A stretch of DNA of 10,435 nucleotides, from NCBI GenBank assembly GCA_937900675.1, contig CALCEA010000110.1, positions 1-10,435 on the forward strand, written 5' to 3'. Every line of letters begins with the position of its first letter. Positions within the stretch are counted from its first letter, which is position 1. Positions 1-7,067 of this stretch are shown here, in pieces. Position numbers and translations under genes: made by a program. The DNA comes from an uncultured Chitinophagaceae bacterium (lineage in GTDB: Bacteria > Bacteroidota > Bacteroidia > Chitinophagales > Chitinophagaceae). The notes under the pieces are model-generated. The model saw nothing but the letters and a program-made list of their open reading frames with translations. It did not search any database and was not told the DNA's origin.

Positions 1-43
1 AAAGAAATAATGGATTAGCCATAGAAAGGATGTAATTTTGAAT

Positions 44-943
44 ATGTCTTTAGTTGTAAGTAATATTCAAAAACAATATGTTGGCCAAAAAGCGGTGGAT
101 GATATTTCTTTTGAACTGCATCCCGGTGAAATTGTAGGTTTCTTAGGACCTAATGGTGCAGGAAAGAGTACAACGCTTAAAATGATTGCAGGAATTTTAA
201 CGCCTGATGCGGGAAAGATTACCATCAATCATCATTTAGTTCAGGTTGATTCAATTGAAGCTAAAAAGTTAATTGGCTATTTGCCAGAAAGCAATCCTTT
301 GTACAAAGATTTATATGTTAAGGAGTACTTACAATTTTTGGGTAATGTTCATCAAGTACAAGATCTAAGTAAGAGAATAAAAGAACTGATTGATTTTTTG
401 CAATTAGGATTAATGCAGCATAAAAAAATCGGGGAACTGTCTAAAGGATATCAACAAAGATTAGGTATTGCTGCTGCAATGATTCATCAACCAGCCTTAC
501 TATTATTAGACGAACCTACTTCTGGTTTAGATCCGAATCAGTTAATTGAAATAAGAGAAGTGATCAAGCAAATCAGCAAGCAATCAATGATCTTATTTTC
601 GTCGCATATTTTACAAGAAGTGGCTGCAGTTTGTAATAGAGTACTTGTGATGCATCAAGGTAAATTAGTTTCAAATGAACCTATTGAAGAATTACTTAAG
701 CCCAAGACCAACCATTTGCATATTCTTTTTGAGGAAGAAATTTCACATTTGAAAGAGCATCTTTCAAAATTATCAATAGATATTGTGAGAATTGACAAAC
801 ACCTGTTAGTTGTTAAAACCGCTGAGGGTAAGGATGTTAAGAAAATAGTGATGCAGTTTGCTTTGGATATGGGATTGAATATAGAACGATTACACACAGA
901 AGAAGCTAGTTTAGAAGAAATCTTCAAATTGCTTACCCATTAA
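44..943 (+). CDS. gldA: ABC transporter ATP-binding protein, GldA-like (gliding motility)
   Basis: Cytoplasmic ATPase subunit of an ABC transporter. It most resembles GldA, which works with the membrane proteins GldF and GldG in Bacteroidota gliding. Seen from the ATG at 44 (299 aa): Walker A GPNGAGKST at about 35-43, signature LSKGYQQR at about 132, Walker B LLLLDEP at about 152-158, and the H-loop histidine in SSH at about 188. The Q-loop position reads YLPE rather than Q, as in GldA relatives. A C-terminal extension of about 80 residues after the ATPase core also fits GldA. The frame can begin at TTG 38, but ATG 44 gives the family-like MSLVV start; AGAAAGGA at 23-30 could serve either. 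No gldF or gldG is visible, so the gliding role rests on similarity alone. An ordinary ABC-2 type exporter ATPase is the alternative. Confidence 0.85.
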   Translation: MSLVVSNIQKQYVGQKAVDDISFELHPGEIVGFLGPNGAGKSTTLKMIAGILTPDAGKITINHHLVQVDSIEAKKLIGYLPESNPLYKDLYVKEYLQFLGNVHQVQDLSKRIKELIDFLQLGLMQHKKIGELSKGYQQRLGIAAAMIHQPALLLLDEPTSGLDPNQLIEIREVIKQISKQSMILFSSHILQEVAAVCNRVLVMHQGKLVSNEPIEELLKPKTNHLHILFEEEISHLKEHLSKLSIDIVRIDKHLLVVKTAEGKDVKKIVMQFALDMGLNIERLHTEEASLEEIFKLLTH

Positions 944-954
944 AAAAAATGGGT
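935..954 (+). other. Short hairpin spanning the gldA stop codon
   Basis: A perfect 7-bp inverted repeat, ACCCATT (935-941) and AATGGGT (948-954), flanks a six-A loop. The gldA stop codon TAA (941-943) sits at the stem/loop junction. No U-tract follows on the plus strand, so this is not a canonical intrinsic terminator. It could slow 3'-end decay or be chance in AT-rich DNA. Confidence 0.35.
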
Positions 955-959
955 GTAAA

Positions 960-988
960 TTGCGTTCTCAAACAGTACAATATTTTAG
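960..988 (+). promoter_or_regulatory. Candidate enolase promoter (Bacteroidota type)
   Basis: TTG at 960-962, then 18 nt, then TATTTTAG at 981-988, which is one mismatch from the TAnnTTTG -7 consensus. It lies 18 nt before the eno ATG at 1007. Spacing and position fit the Bacteroidota primary sigma factor, but the match is imperfect and in AT-rich DNA. Confidence 0.4.
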
Positions 989-1006
989 AAAATAAATAAT
1001 CAAACT

Positions 1007-2302
1007 ATGAGTTACATTGTTGATGTCAAAGCAAGACAAATTTTAGATAGCCGTGGAAATCCTACAGTAGAAGTAGATGTATTAACAGATGAAGGCGCGT
1101 TAGGCCGTGCTGCTGTACCAAGTGGTGCTAGCACTGGTATTCACGAAGCAGTTGAATTAAAAGACAACGACAAGAAAAAATATTTAGGAAGAGGTGTTTT
1201 GAAAGCAGTTAAAAATGTAAACACTATTATCGCTAATGGTATTACAGGTTTTGATATTACTTCCCAAGCTGCTATCGATCAAGTAATGATTGAATTAGAT
1301 GGTACACCTAACAAAGCTAAATTAGGTGCTAACGCTATTTTAGCAGTATCTATGGCTGTTGCAAAGGCAGCTGCTGAAGAAGCTAATCTACCATTATACA
1401 GATATATTGGTGGTACCAATGCAAGAACATTGCCAATGCCAATGATGAATATCTTGAACGGTGGTGCACACGCAGATAATAAAATTGACTTCCAAGAATT
1501 TATGATAATGCCAGTAGGTGCTCCAAGCTTTAGCGAAGGTTTAAGATGGGGGGTTGAAATTTTCCATCAGTTAAAAAGCACTTTAAAGAAGAAAGGATAT
1601 AGCACAAATGTTGGTGATGAGGGTGGATTTGCGCCAAACATTCAAAGCAACGAAGAAGCTATTGAAACAGTATTAGAAGCAATCAATGCTGCTGGTTATA
1701 AAGCTGGTTCTCAAATTGCGATTGCCATGGACGCTGCAAACAGTGAGTTATGGAACGCTAAGAAGAAGAAATATGTTTTCCATAAGAGCTCTGGTAAAGA
1801 AATGAGTTCTGATCAATTAGTTAAATATTGGGAATCTTGGGTGAAGAAATATCCAATTGTTTCTATTGAAGATGGTATGGCAGAAGACGATTGGGCTGGT
1901 TGGAAAAACTTAACTGACACTATCGGTTCAAAATGTCAATTAGTAGGTGATGATTTATTTGTAACGAATGTAAATCGTTTACAAACTGGTATCGATAAGA
2001 AAATTGCGAATGGTTTATTAGTTAAAGTAAACCAAATTGGTACTTTAACTGAAACGATCAATGCAGTAAGTTTAGCTCAACACAATGGTTACAATACCAT
2101 TATGTCTCACAGATCTGGTGAAACAGAAGATACAACGATTGCTGATTTAGCGGTAGCATTAAACTGTGGTCAAATCAAAACTGGTTCTGCTTCAAGAACA
2201 GATCGTATGGCTAAGTACAACCAATTGATTCGAATTGAAGAGCAATTAGGCGAGACTGGCGTTTTTCCAACAAAGGGCAAATTAAAGTTCGGTAGCAAGT
2301 AA
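1007..2302 (+). CDS. eno: Enolase (phosphopyruvate hydratase)
   Basis: Cytoplasmic glycolytic enzyme that interconverts 2-phosphoglycerate and phosphoenolpyruvate, needing Mg2+. The protein is 431 aa, the normal full length. Seen: N-terminal ILDSRGNPTVEV; GDEGG at 203-207 with the catalytic Glu205; metal-ligand positions Asp242 (AMDAAN), Glu288 (SIEDGM) and Asp315 (GDDLF); catalytic Lys340 in LLVKVNQIGT; and the enolase signature SHRSGETED at 367-375. The start ATG is preceded by an A-rich leader without a strong Shine-Dalgarno, usual for Bacteroidota. The gene probably has its own promoter just upstream and ends at a strong terminator, so it looks monocistronic. No key residue is missing. 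Confidence 0.98.
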   Translation: MSYIVDVKARQILDSRGNPTVEVDVLTDEGALGRAAVPSGASTGIHEAVELKDNDKKKYLGRGVLKAVKNVNTIIANGITGFDITSQAAIDQVMIELDGTPNKAKLGANAILAVSMAVAKAAAEEANLPLYRYIGGTNARTLPMPMMNILNGGAHADNKIDFQEFMIMPVGAPSFSEGLRWGVEIFHQLKSTLKKKGYSTNVGDEGGFAPNIQSNEEAIETVLEAINAAGYKAGSQIAIAMDAANSELWNAKKKKYVFHKSSGKEMSSDQLVKYWESWVKKYPIVSIEDGMAEDDWAGWKNLTDTIGSKCQLVGDDLFVTNVNRLQTGIDKKIANGLLVKVNQIGTLTETINAVSLAQHNGYNTIMSHRSGETEDTTIADLAVALNCGQIKTGSASRTDRMAKYNQLIRIEEQLGETGVFPTKGKLKFGSK

Positions 2303-2342
2303 TCAATTGTCGACTTCAAGTCCAACTCTTGATATATTTTTT

Positions 2343-2376
2343 GAATGAGCCTCCTGTAGGGGCTCATTCTTTTTTT
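2343..2376 (+). terminator. Intrinsic terminator after eno
   Basis: A 9-bp stem, GAATGAGCC (2343-2351) paired with GGCTCATTC (2361-2369), is followed by seven T residues (2370-2376). The loop can pair further (CC with GG around TGTA). It lies 40 nt past the eno stop and separates eno from the following two-gene unit. Confidence 0.9.
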
Positions 2377-2404
2377 GTGCATTATCTGAACTAGCTTATT
2401 TTTA
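2375..2404 (+). promoter_or_regulatory. Candidate promoter for the septum protein/nth operon
   Basis: TTG at 2375-2377, exactly 19 nt, then TATTTTTA at 2397-2404, one base off TAnnTTTG. It lies 15 nt before the ATG at 2420 and immediately after the eno terminator, where a new transcript must start. The -33 element overlaps the terminator's T-run. Confidence 0.45.
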
Positions 2405-2419
2405 CCTAGAATCTTTTAT

Positions 2420-2743
2420 ATGAGCATCTTGAAAAAAATATTTCCTGTATTAATTAACCGATACTTTTTAGTATTGCTGGGTTTTGTAGTTTGGATGTTG
2501 TTTTTTGACCAAAGAGATTTCTTTTTACAAAGAGAAAGAAAAGCGGAATTAGAAAAACTAGAAGCTGCCAAAAAATATTATCAAGATGAAATTGGTCTTA
2601 CCAAAAAGCAATTAGAAAACCTGCAAAGCAATCCTGCTGCAGTGGAGAAATACGCCAGAGAAAGATATTTATTGAGAAGAGAAGGAGAGGAAGTGTATTT
2701 ATTTGAAGATAGCACAGAGACCAATACAGAAAAGCCTCAATAA
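2420..2743 (+). CDS. Septum formation initiator family protein (DivIC/FtsB-like)
   Basis: Small bitopic inner-membrane division protein of 107 aa; DivIC/FtsB homologues join the divisome with FtsL and FtsQ/DivIB. Seen: a short basic N-terminus, one membrane helix at about 13-29 (YFLVLLGFVVWMLFF), then a charged Lys/Glu-rich coiled-coil segment at about 37-70, then the family-like end NPAAVEKYARERYLLRREGE leading to VYLF. The membrane helix plus coiled coil plus the EKYARE-type tail is the PF04977 layout. It follows eno, an arrangement I recall as common in Bacteroidota. The stop lies 11 nt before the nth ATG, so the two are probably cotranscribed. These short proteins diverge quickly, so whether it is the FtsB or FtsL-type partner is not settled by sequence. 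Confidence 0.88.
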   Translation: MSILKKIFPVLINRYFLVLLGFVVWMLFFDQRDFFLQRERKAELEKLEAAKKYYQDEIGLTKKQLENLQSNPAAVEKYARERYLLRREGEEVYLFEDSTETNTEKPQ

Positions 2744-2754
2744 GCTTTTATTAC

Positions 2755-3399
2755 ATGAAAAAACAAGAACGCTACAAAGCAGTTATTGATTATTTTTTAG
2801 AGCATGTGCCTGTTGCCGAAACAGAATTGTATTACGAAAATCCTTTCCAGTTATTAGTTGCGGTTATTTTATCTGCTCAATGCACCGATAAAAGAGTCAA
2901 TTTAACAACGCCTGTTATTTTCAAAAAATATCCTACTCCTCAAAAAATGGCGAAAGCTAGTTTTGATGATTTGTTTCCTTTAATAAAAAGTATTTCATAT
3001 CCCAATAACAAGACCAAGCATTTAATTGGAATGAGTCAGTTACTCTTGGATAATTTTAAGGGCGAAGTGCCTATGACTATTCAAGAGTTGGTAACGCTTC
3101 CTGGAGTAGGCAGAAAAACAGCGAATGTAATTACGAGTGTAATTGATCAACAACCCAATATGGCGGTAGATACCCATGTTTATAGAGTGAGTAGAAGAAT
3201 TGGTTTAGTGCCACAAACAGCTACCACGCCATTAGCGGTAGAGAAAGAATTAATTAAAAATATTCCTTCAGAACTAGTACATAAAGCACATCATTGGTTA
3301 ATTCTTCATGGCAGGTATGCATGTCTTGCAAGAAGTCCCAAATGTGATCAATGTGGGATTCAATCTTATTGTAAATATTATCAGAAAATGAATAAATAA
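2755..3399 (+). CDS. nth: Endonuclease III (DNA glycosylase/AP lyase)
   Basis: Base-excision-repair enzyme that removes oxidised pyrimidines and nicks the DNA at the abasic site. The protein is 214 aa, normal for bacterial Nth. Seen: helix-hairpin-helix LPGVGRKTA at 115-123 with the catalytic Lys121; catalytic Asp139 in AVDTHVYR; and a complete [4Fe-4S] site, Cys190-X6-Cys197-X2-Cys200-X5-Cys206. The SAQCTDKRVN segment near residue 41 is also typical. The LPGVGRKTAN motif with Lys at this position separates it from MutY, which lacks the lyase lysine. It is the second gene of a probable operon with the septum protein and ends in a terminator shared with the convergent oxidoreductase gene. Confidence 0.97.
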   Translation: MKKQERYKAVIDYFLEHVPVAETELYYENPFQLLVAVILSAQCTDKRVNLTTPVIFKKYPTPQKMAKASFDDLFPLIKSISYPNNKTKHLIGMSQLLLDNFKGEVPMTIQELVTLPGVGRKTANVITSVIDQQPNMAVDTHVYRVSRRIGLVPQTATTPLAVEKELIKNIPSELVHKAHHWLILHGRYACLARSPKCDQCGIQSYCKYYQKMNK

Positions 3400-3429
3400 A
3401 AATGGGTCCCTTTTGGAGACCCATTTTTT
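3398..3429. terminator. Bidirectional terminator between nth and the korA-like gene
   Basis: AAAAATGGGTC (3398-3408) pairs with GACCCATTTTT (3418-3428), 11 bp, and can extend by CC/GG across a bulged A around TTTT. Flanking A- and T-runs give a U-tract in both directions. The nth stop codon (3397-3399) enters the left arm and the korA-like stop (3428-3430, minus) sits at the right edge, so 28 nt between two convergent stops serve both genes. Confidence 0.9.
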
Positions 3430-5272
3430 ATAAGTAGGATTCTATGGCAGCAACCAATTCTTGCTTAGTAATTGGTATACCCATTATTTTGTTATATCCT
3501 TTTGCATCTACAAAATATTGATCACGAATAATTTTGATCAACTGCCCATTATTAATTTCTGGAATTAAAACAGTTTCAAAATTCTTCAAAATATCTCCTA
3601 GATTTTTAGGGAAGGGACGCATGTACTTGATATGTGCATGGCTTACTTCCTTTCCTTGACTTTGTAATTGTAAAGCCGCACTCTTGATGGTTCCATAAGT
3701 AGATCCCCATCCTAATACCAATACTTTTCCTTTCTCTGCGCCACTGTCAATGGTTTGTAATGGGATATAGTCAGCTATCTTTTCTACTTTGGCAGCTCTT
3801 GTTTTTACCATGAACTGATGGTTCTCACTATCGTAACTTACATTTCCAGTTTCGTGTTGTTTTTCAATACCTCCAATTCTATGTTCTAATCCTTTTGTTC
3901 CAGGAATAGCCCAAGGTCTTGCTAATTTTTCATCTCTTTTATAAGGCAAGAATTTTGCTTCACCCTCGTCTAAACCTGTTTTGAATTTCACTTCAATTGC
4001 AGGAATCTCACTTGCATTTGGGAACTTCCATGGTTCAGCACCATTTGCAATATATCCATCACTTAATAAAATGACTGGTGTCATATGTTGCAATGCAATT
4101 CTCACTGCCTCGTATGCCATATGAAAACAATCACTTGGTGTAGACGCTGCTAATACAGGAATAGGGGCTTCACCATTTCTTCCATAATAAGCTTGCAACA
4201 AATCACTTTGTTCTGTTTTAGTAGGTAATCCAGTTGATGGGCCTCCTCTTTGAATATTTACAATCACTAATGGAATCTCCAACATAGTTGCTAGACCAAT
4301 AGCTTCTGTCTTTAATGCCATACCTGGTCCAGATGTAGTGGTCAAACCAATTGATCCGCCATAACTAGCGCCAATCGCTGCACCAATACCAGCAATCTCG
4401 TCTTCCGCTTGGAAAGTGCGAATTCCATAATTTTTATACTTACTTAATTCGTGTAAGATATCCGATGCAGGAGTGATTGGATAAGATCCTAAGAATAATG
4501 GCAGGTTTGCTTTTTGTGAAGCAGCCACTAAACCCATTGATAAAGCTTGATTCCCCATAATGCTTCTATACATTCCGGGTTCCATCTTTGCTCTATCTAC
4601 TTTATATCTTGCATTAAATAATTCAGCAGTTTCACCATAATGATATCCTGCTTTTAATACATCGATATTGCTTTTTAAAATATATTCTTTCTTGCCAAAT
4701 TTCTCTTTTAAGAATTCGATGGTAGTATCTAAATCTCTGTTGTATAACCAATAGATCAATCCTAATACAAACATGTTCTTAGCACGATCTCTTTCTTTAT
4801 TTCCAAGTTCTGTGTATGCGCTTAATGCCTCACGAGTTAATTTAGTAATATCTACTTTGGTTAATTCGTATCCATCCAAACTTCCATCTTCTAATGGATT
4901 AATACCATCAGGATATGCAGCTAATCTTAAATTCTTTGCGTCAAATCCATCTATATTGGCAATAATTTTTCCGCCTTTTTTTAATCCTTTTAAATTTACT
5001 TTTAAAGCTGCAGCATTCATTGCTACCAATACATCACAAATATCTCCTGGAGTGTATACTCTGTCTGAACTAAAATGTAATTGGAATCCACTAACCCCTG
5101 GCAGGGTTCCAATAGGAGCACGAATCTCTGCTGGAAAATCTGGGAATGTTGCTAAGTCTATTCCTAATAAGGCAGTATTATTGGTAAATTGTTGACCAGT
5201 TAATTGCATTCCATCTCCACTATCCCCTGCGAACTTGATCACCACATCTTGTAAAACAATATCTTTTTGCAT
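3428..5272 (-). CDS. korA: 2-oxoacid:ferredoxin oxidoreductase, fused gamma/alpha subunit (KorA-like)
   Basis: Thiamine-diphosphate enzyme subunit for reversible CoA-dependent oxidative decarboxylation of a 2-oxoacid, most likely 2-oxoglutarate, with ferredoxin as acceptor. From ATG 5272 it has 614 aa. Seen: gamma domain first (FAGDSGDGMQ at 14-23, about 1-190); the alpha pyrimidine-binding domain from about 235, with GSYPITPASD (Y264) and AEDE at 289-292; and a C-terminal domain from about 515 (VLVLGWGSTYG). There is no 4Fe-4S ferredoxin domain, as expected for KorA. An upstream in-frame ATG at 5305 is rejected because a TACCTTTG -7 box at 5296-5289 lies downstream of it. The partner KorB, which carries the TPP diphosphate site and an iron-sulfur cluster, is normally adjacent but is absent here. 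Substrate preference (2-oxoglutarate, pyruvate or other) is inferred. Confidence 0.9.
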   Translation of the reverse strand: MQKDIVLQDVVIKFAGDSGDGMQLTGQQFTNNTALLGIDLATFPDFPAEIRAPIGTLPGVSGFQLHFSSDRVYTPGDICDVLVAMNAAALKVNLKGLKKGGKIIANIDGFDAKNLRLAAYPDGINPLEDGSLDGYELTKVDITKLTREALSAYTELGNKERDRAKNMFVLGLIYWLYNRDLDTTIEFLKEKFGKKEYILKSNIDVLKAGYHYGETAELFNARYKVDRAKMEPGMYRSIMGNQALSMGLVAASQKANLPLFLGSYPITPASDILHELSKYKNYGIRTFQAEDEIAGIGAAIGASYGGSIGLTTTSGPGMALKTEAIGLATMLEIPLVIVNIQRGGPSTGLPTKTEQSDLLQAYYGRNGEAPIPVLAASTPSDCFHMAYEAVRIALQHMTPVILLSDGYIANGAEPWKFPNASEIPAIEVKFKTGLDEGEAKFLPYKRDEKLARPWAIPGTKGLEHRIGGIEKQHETGNVSYDSENHQFMVKTRAAKVEKIADYIPLQTIDSGAEKGKVLVLGWGSTYGTIKSAALQLQSQGKEVSHAHIKYMRPFPKNLGDILKNFETVLIPEINNGQLIKIIRDQYFVDAKGYNKIMGIPITKQELVAAIESYL

Positions 5273-5288
5273 TTTGAGCCGTTTGCTG

Positions 5289-5296
5289 CAAAGGTA
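5289..5296 (-). promoter_or_regulatory. -7 box of the korA-like gene
   Basis: Read on the minus strand, TACCTTTG is a perfect match to TAnnTTTG and is followed by C, as is usual. It ends 16 nt before the ATG at 5272. No TTG is visible at the ideal 19-nt spacing; TTTTG near 5314-5310 is closer. The position excludes the longer reading frame start at 5305. Confidence 0.65.
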
Positions 5297-5350
5297 AAGC
5301 TTCAAAGGGCAAAACCTTCATTTTTATGCCTAAAATACCTATTTCTTGGC

Positions 5351-5358
5351 TAACTTTG
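5351..5358 (+). promoter_or_regulatory. -7 box of the polysaccharide deacetylase gene
   Basis: TAACTTTG is a perfect TAnnTTTG match followed by CG, and it lies 23 nt before the ATG at 5382. No clear -33 TTG at 19 nt is visible. It overlaps the possible upstream TTG start (5346), which therefore should not be in the mRNA. Confidence 0.65.
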
Positions 5359-5381
5359 CGGCCATTCCAAGGTTGATAAAT

Positions 5382-6152
5382 ATGATTGGTTACCTAATAT
5401 ACATCGCGGCTCATTTTTTTACTCAATTTTCGGCTGCTGTAGCACCTATTCAAAAGATAGCTCCGGCACCAGTGGTGGATAGTTTAACCAAATACATTTA
5501 TTTAAGTTTTGATGATGGACCATTGCCAGGTACTAGAAACTGTATTACCATTTGCGAACAAGAGCAGGTAGCAGCTACTTTTTTTGAAGTGGCTTTCCAT
5601 CAGTCAAGAAGTAGTTTTGGCAAAAATTTGTACAAGAGAATTGCTGGTAACCCTAAATTATTCTTGATTGCCAATCATAGTTATTCGCATGCATTTTATG
5701 GTGATTATTTAAATTACTATCATCAATCAGATTCATCTCTGGAAGATTTTTTAAAAGCAGGTAGAATTTTACAAACCAATAATAATATTGCTAGGTTGCC
5801 GGGGAATAATGCATGGAATACCTCCAATATTAAAAGAGCTAGCGGATTGGTTAGGCCATTGGTAAAGAAAATGGATAGTGTTGGTTTTAATGTAGTGGGT
5901 TGGGATATGGAATGGCGTTTTAATAAATCGGGAAGACCGATTGATGCGCCGGAAAAAATAGCTGCATTAGCGGATAGTTTATTGCTGTTGAATAAAACAA
6001 AAACGAAGAACCATCTGGTAATTTTAATGCACGATCATGAGTTTAGAGCGAGTGTGGATTCTGCTAAATTAGCCAGAATGATTGGTCTTCTAAAGCGCAA
6101 TCCTAATTACCAATTTAGAAAATTAACAAGCTATCCTGGCTTAAAAAAATAG
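5382..6152 (+). CDS. Exported polysaccharide deacetylase family protein (CE4/NodB-like)
   Basis: Probable metal-dependent deacetylase acting on an N-acetylated polysaccharide or peptidoglycan outside the cytoplasm. From ATG 5382 it has 256 aa. Seen: hydrophobic N-terminus MIGYLIYIAAHFFTQFSAAV, a signal peptide or anchor; motif 1 SFDDGP with Asp44/Asp45; motif 2 HSYSH with His99 and His103 as metal ligands; a motif 3 equivalent RLPGNN at 138-143; GWDMEW at 173-178; and a terminal MHDHEF with His217. Motifs 1 and 2 are canonical, while motifs 3-5 are a variant form, so the substrate cannot be named. The in-frame TTG at 5346 is rejected because it precedes the -7 box. It stands alone, transcribed divergently from korA. 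Confidence 0.85.
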   Translation: MIGYLIYIAAHFFTQFSAAVAPIQKIAPAPVVDSLTKYIYLSFDDGPLPGTRNCITICEQEQVAATFFEVAFHQSRSSFGKNLYKRIAGNPKLFLIANHSYSHAFYGDYLNYYHQSDSSLEDFLKAGRILQTNNNIARLPGNNAWNTSNIKRASGLVRPLVKKMDSVGFNVVGWDMEWRFNKSGRPIDAPEKIAALADSLLLLNKTKTKNHLVILMHDHEFRASVDSAKLARMIGLLKRNPNYQFRKLTSYPGLKK

Positions 6153-6167
6153 GATTAACTATTTTTT
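6144..6167 (+). terminator. Weak AT-rich hairpin at the end of the deacetylase gene
   Basis: AAAAAATAG (6144-6152) pairs over 9 bp with CTATTTTTT (6159-6167) around a GATTAA loop. The stop codon TAG (6150-6152) forms the top of the stem. The T-run could act as a U-tract, but only one G-C pair holds the stem, so termination would be weak. Confidence 0.4.
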
Positions 6168-6203
6168 ATATTGTCTGATGATTATTTATCATTCAATATG
6201 TAG

Positions 6204-6211
6204 TATTTTTA
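6204..6211 (+). promoter_or_regulatory. Possible -7 box for the Bax inhibitor-1 family gene
   Basis: TATTTTTA lies 25 nt before the ATG at 6237 and matches TAnnTTTG except for the last base. No TTG stands at the right distance, and the 84-nt gap is very AT-rich, so this is a weak call. Readthrough from the deacetylase gene is the alternative. Confidence 0.25.
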
Positions 6212-6236
6212 TATACGATAAATAAAACAAAATTTT

Positions 6237-7004
6237 ATGTCAACATTTAAAACAGGGAATCCTACATTAACTGAAAAGATTTTTGATAAAAGCCTTCATG
6301 AAACTGCTGGCTCTTTTGGTGTAATGAGCATCAGAGGAACTATGAATAAGTTTGGGTTTTTATTGTTGATGGTAATGGCTTCTGCTATGTTTATTTGGAA
6401 TATATATGCAGAAGGTAATTTTCAAACTGCTACAACTTTAATGTTAGTGGGTGCTATTGGCGGATTTATTTTAGCATTGGTTATTATGTTTAAACCAACA
6501 TGGGCTGGATATATTGTTCCTGCTTATGGAATTTTAGAAGGTTTATTTATTGGAGGTATTAGTGCATTCTTCAATCAGATGTTTGCAAAGTCTTATCCCA
6601 ATTTAGTATTGCATGCCGTAGGCTTAACAATGGGTGTGGCATTGGCTATGTTCCTTTTATACAATTTTAGAATTATCACTGTAACCAATAAGTTTCGTTC
6701 TATCATTATGAGCGCCACTATGGGTATTGGTTTATTCTATTTAATTGTTTGGATTTTAGGCCTATTTGGAGTGAATATGGGCTTTGCTTTTGATAGTTCT
6801 CCATTAAGTATTGGTATCAGTTTATTTATTGTAGGTATTGCAGCATTAAATTTATTATTGGATTTTGATGCAATTGAACAAGCTGCAGAAATGGGAGCCC
6901 CTAAGTATATGGAATGGTATGGTGCTTTTGGCTTATTAGTCACTTTGGTTTGGTTATACTTGGAGATTCTTAAGCTTTTGAGCAAATTGAATTCAAGAGA
7001 TTAA
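6237..7004 (+). CDS. Bax inhibitor-1/YccA family membrane protein
   Basis: Inner-membrane protein of the BI-1/TMBIM superfamily, some members of which are pH-sensitive calcium leak channels. It is 255 aa. Seen: a polar N-terminus of about 35 residues, then seven hydrophobic segments at about 38-57, 64-85, 89-112, 121-143, 153-178, 187-209 and 224-249. The late acidic motif LLLDFDAIE (about 206-214), with Asp209 and Asp211, lies where the family keeps its conserved aspartates, followed by a Tyr/Trp-rich last helix and a LKLLSKLNSRD tail. The long N-terminus and DFDAIE fit the bacterial PF12811-type subgroup. The physiological role in Bacteroidota is not established, and no neighbour suggests one. 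It ends at a strong terminator. Confidence 0.92.
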   Translation: MSTFKTGNPTLTEKIFDKSLHETAGSFGVMSIRGTMNKFGFLLLMVMASAMFIWNIYAEGNFQTATTLMLVGAIGGFILALVIMFKPTWAGYIVPAYGILEGLFIGGISAFFNQMFAKSYPNLVLHAVGLTMGVALAMFLLYNFRIITVTNKFRSIIMSATMGIGLFYLIVWILGLFGVNMGFAFDSSPLSIGISLFIVGIAALNLLLDFDAIEQAAEMGAPKYMEWYGAFGLLVTLVWLYLEILKLLSKLNSRD

Positions 7005-7023
7005 TCTTAGATATTGTAATTAG

Positions 7024-7052
7024 AAAAACCCTCCTAATTGGAGGGTTTTTTT
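7024..7052 (+). terminator. Intrinsic terminator after the Bax inhibitor-1 gene
   Basis: AAAAACCCTCC (7024-7034) pairs over 11 bp with GGAGGGTTTTT (7040-7050) around TAATT, with T residues running 7046-7052. The perfect GC-rich core makes it one of the strongest terminators in the window. The left A-run could also support termination from the opposite strand. Confidence 0.93.
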
Positions 7053-7067
7053 ATGGGCTTTATTTGG

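Noticed and set aside
1..37. Possible tail of an upstream gene
   Set aside because: All three plus frames hit a stop by position 35, so a gene end is possible, but too few codons are visible to identify any protein.
2170..2382. Minus-strand open frame across the eno end and terminator
   Set aside because: It runs through the enolase coding end and the terminator hairpin, and has no family resemblance or promoter.
4773..5195. A 140-codon plus-strand open frame inside the korA-like gene
   Set aside because: It is antisense to conserved KorA coding sequence, is low in complexity and resembles no family; it is a shadow of the minus-strand gene.
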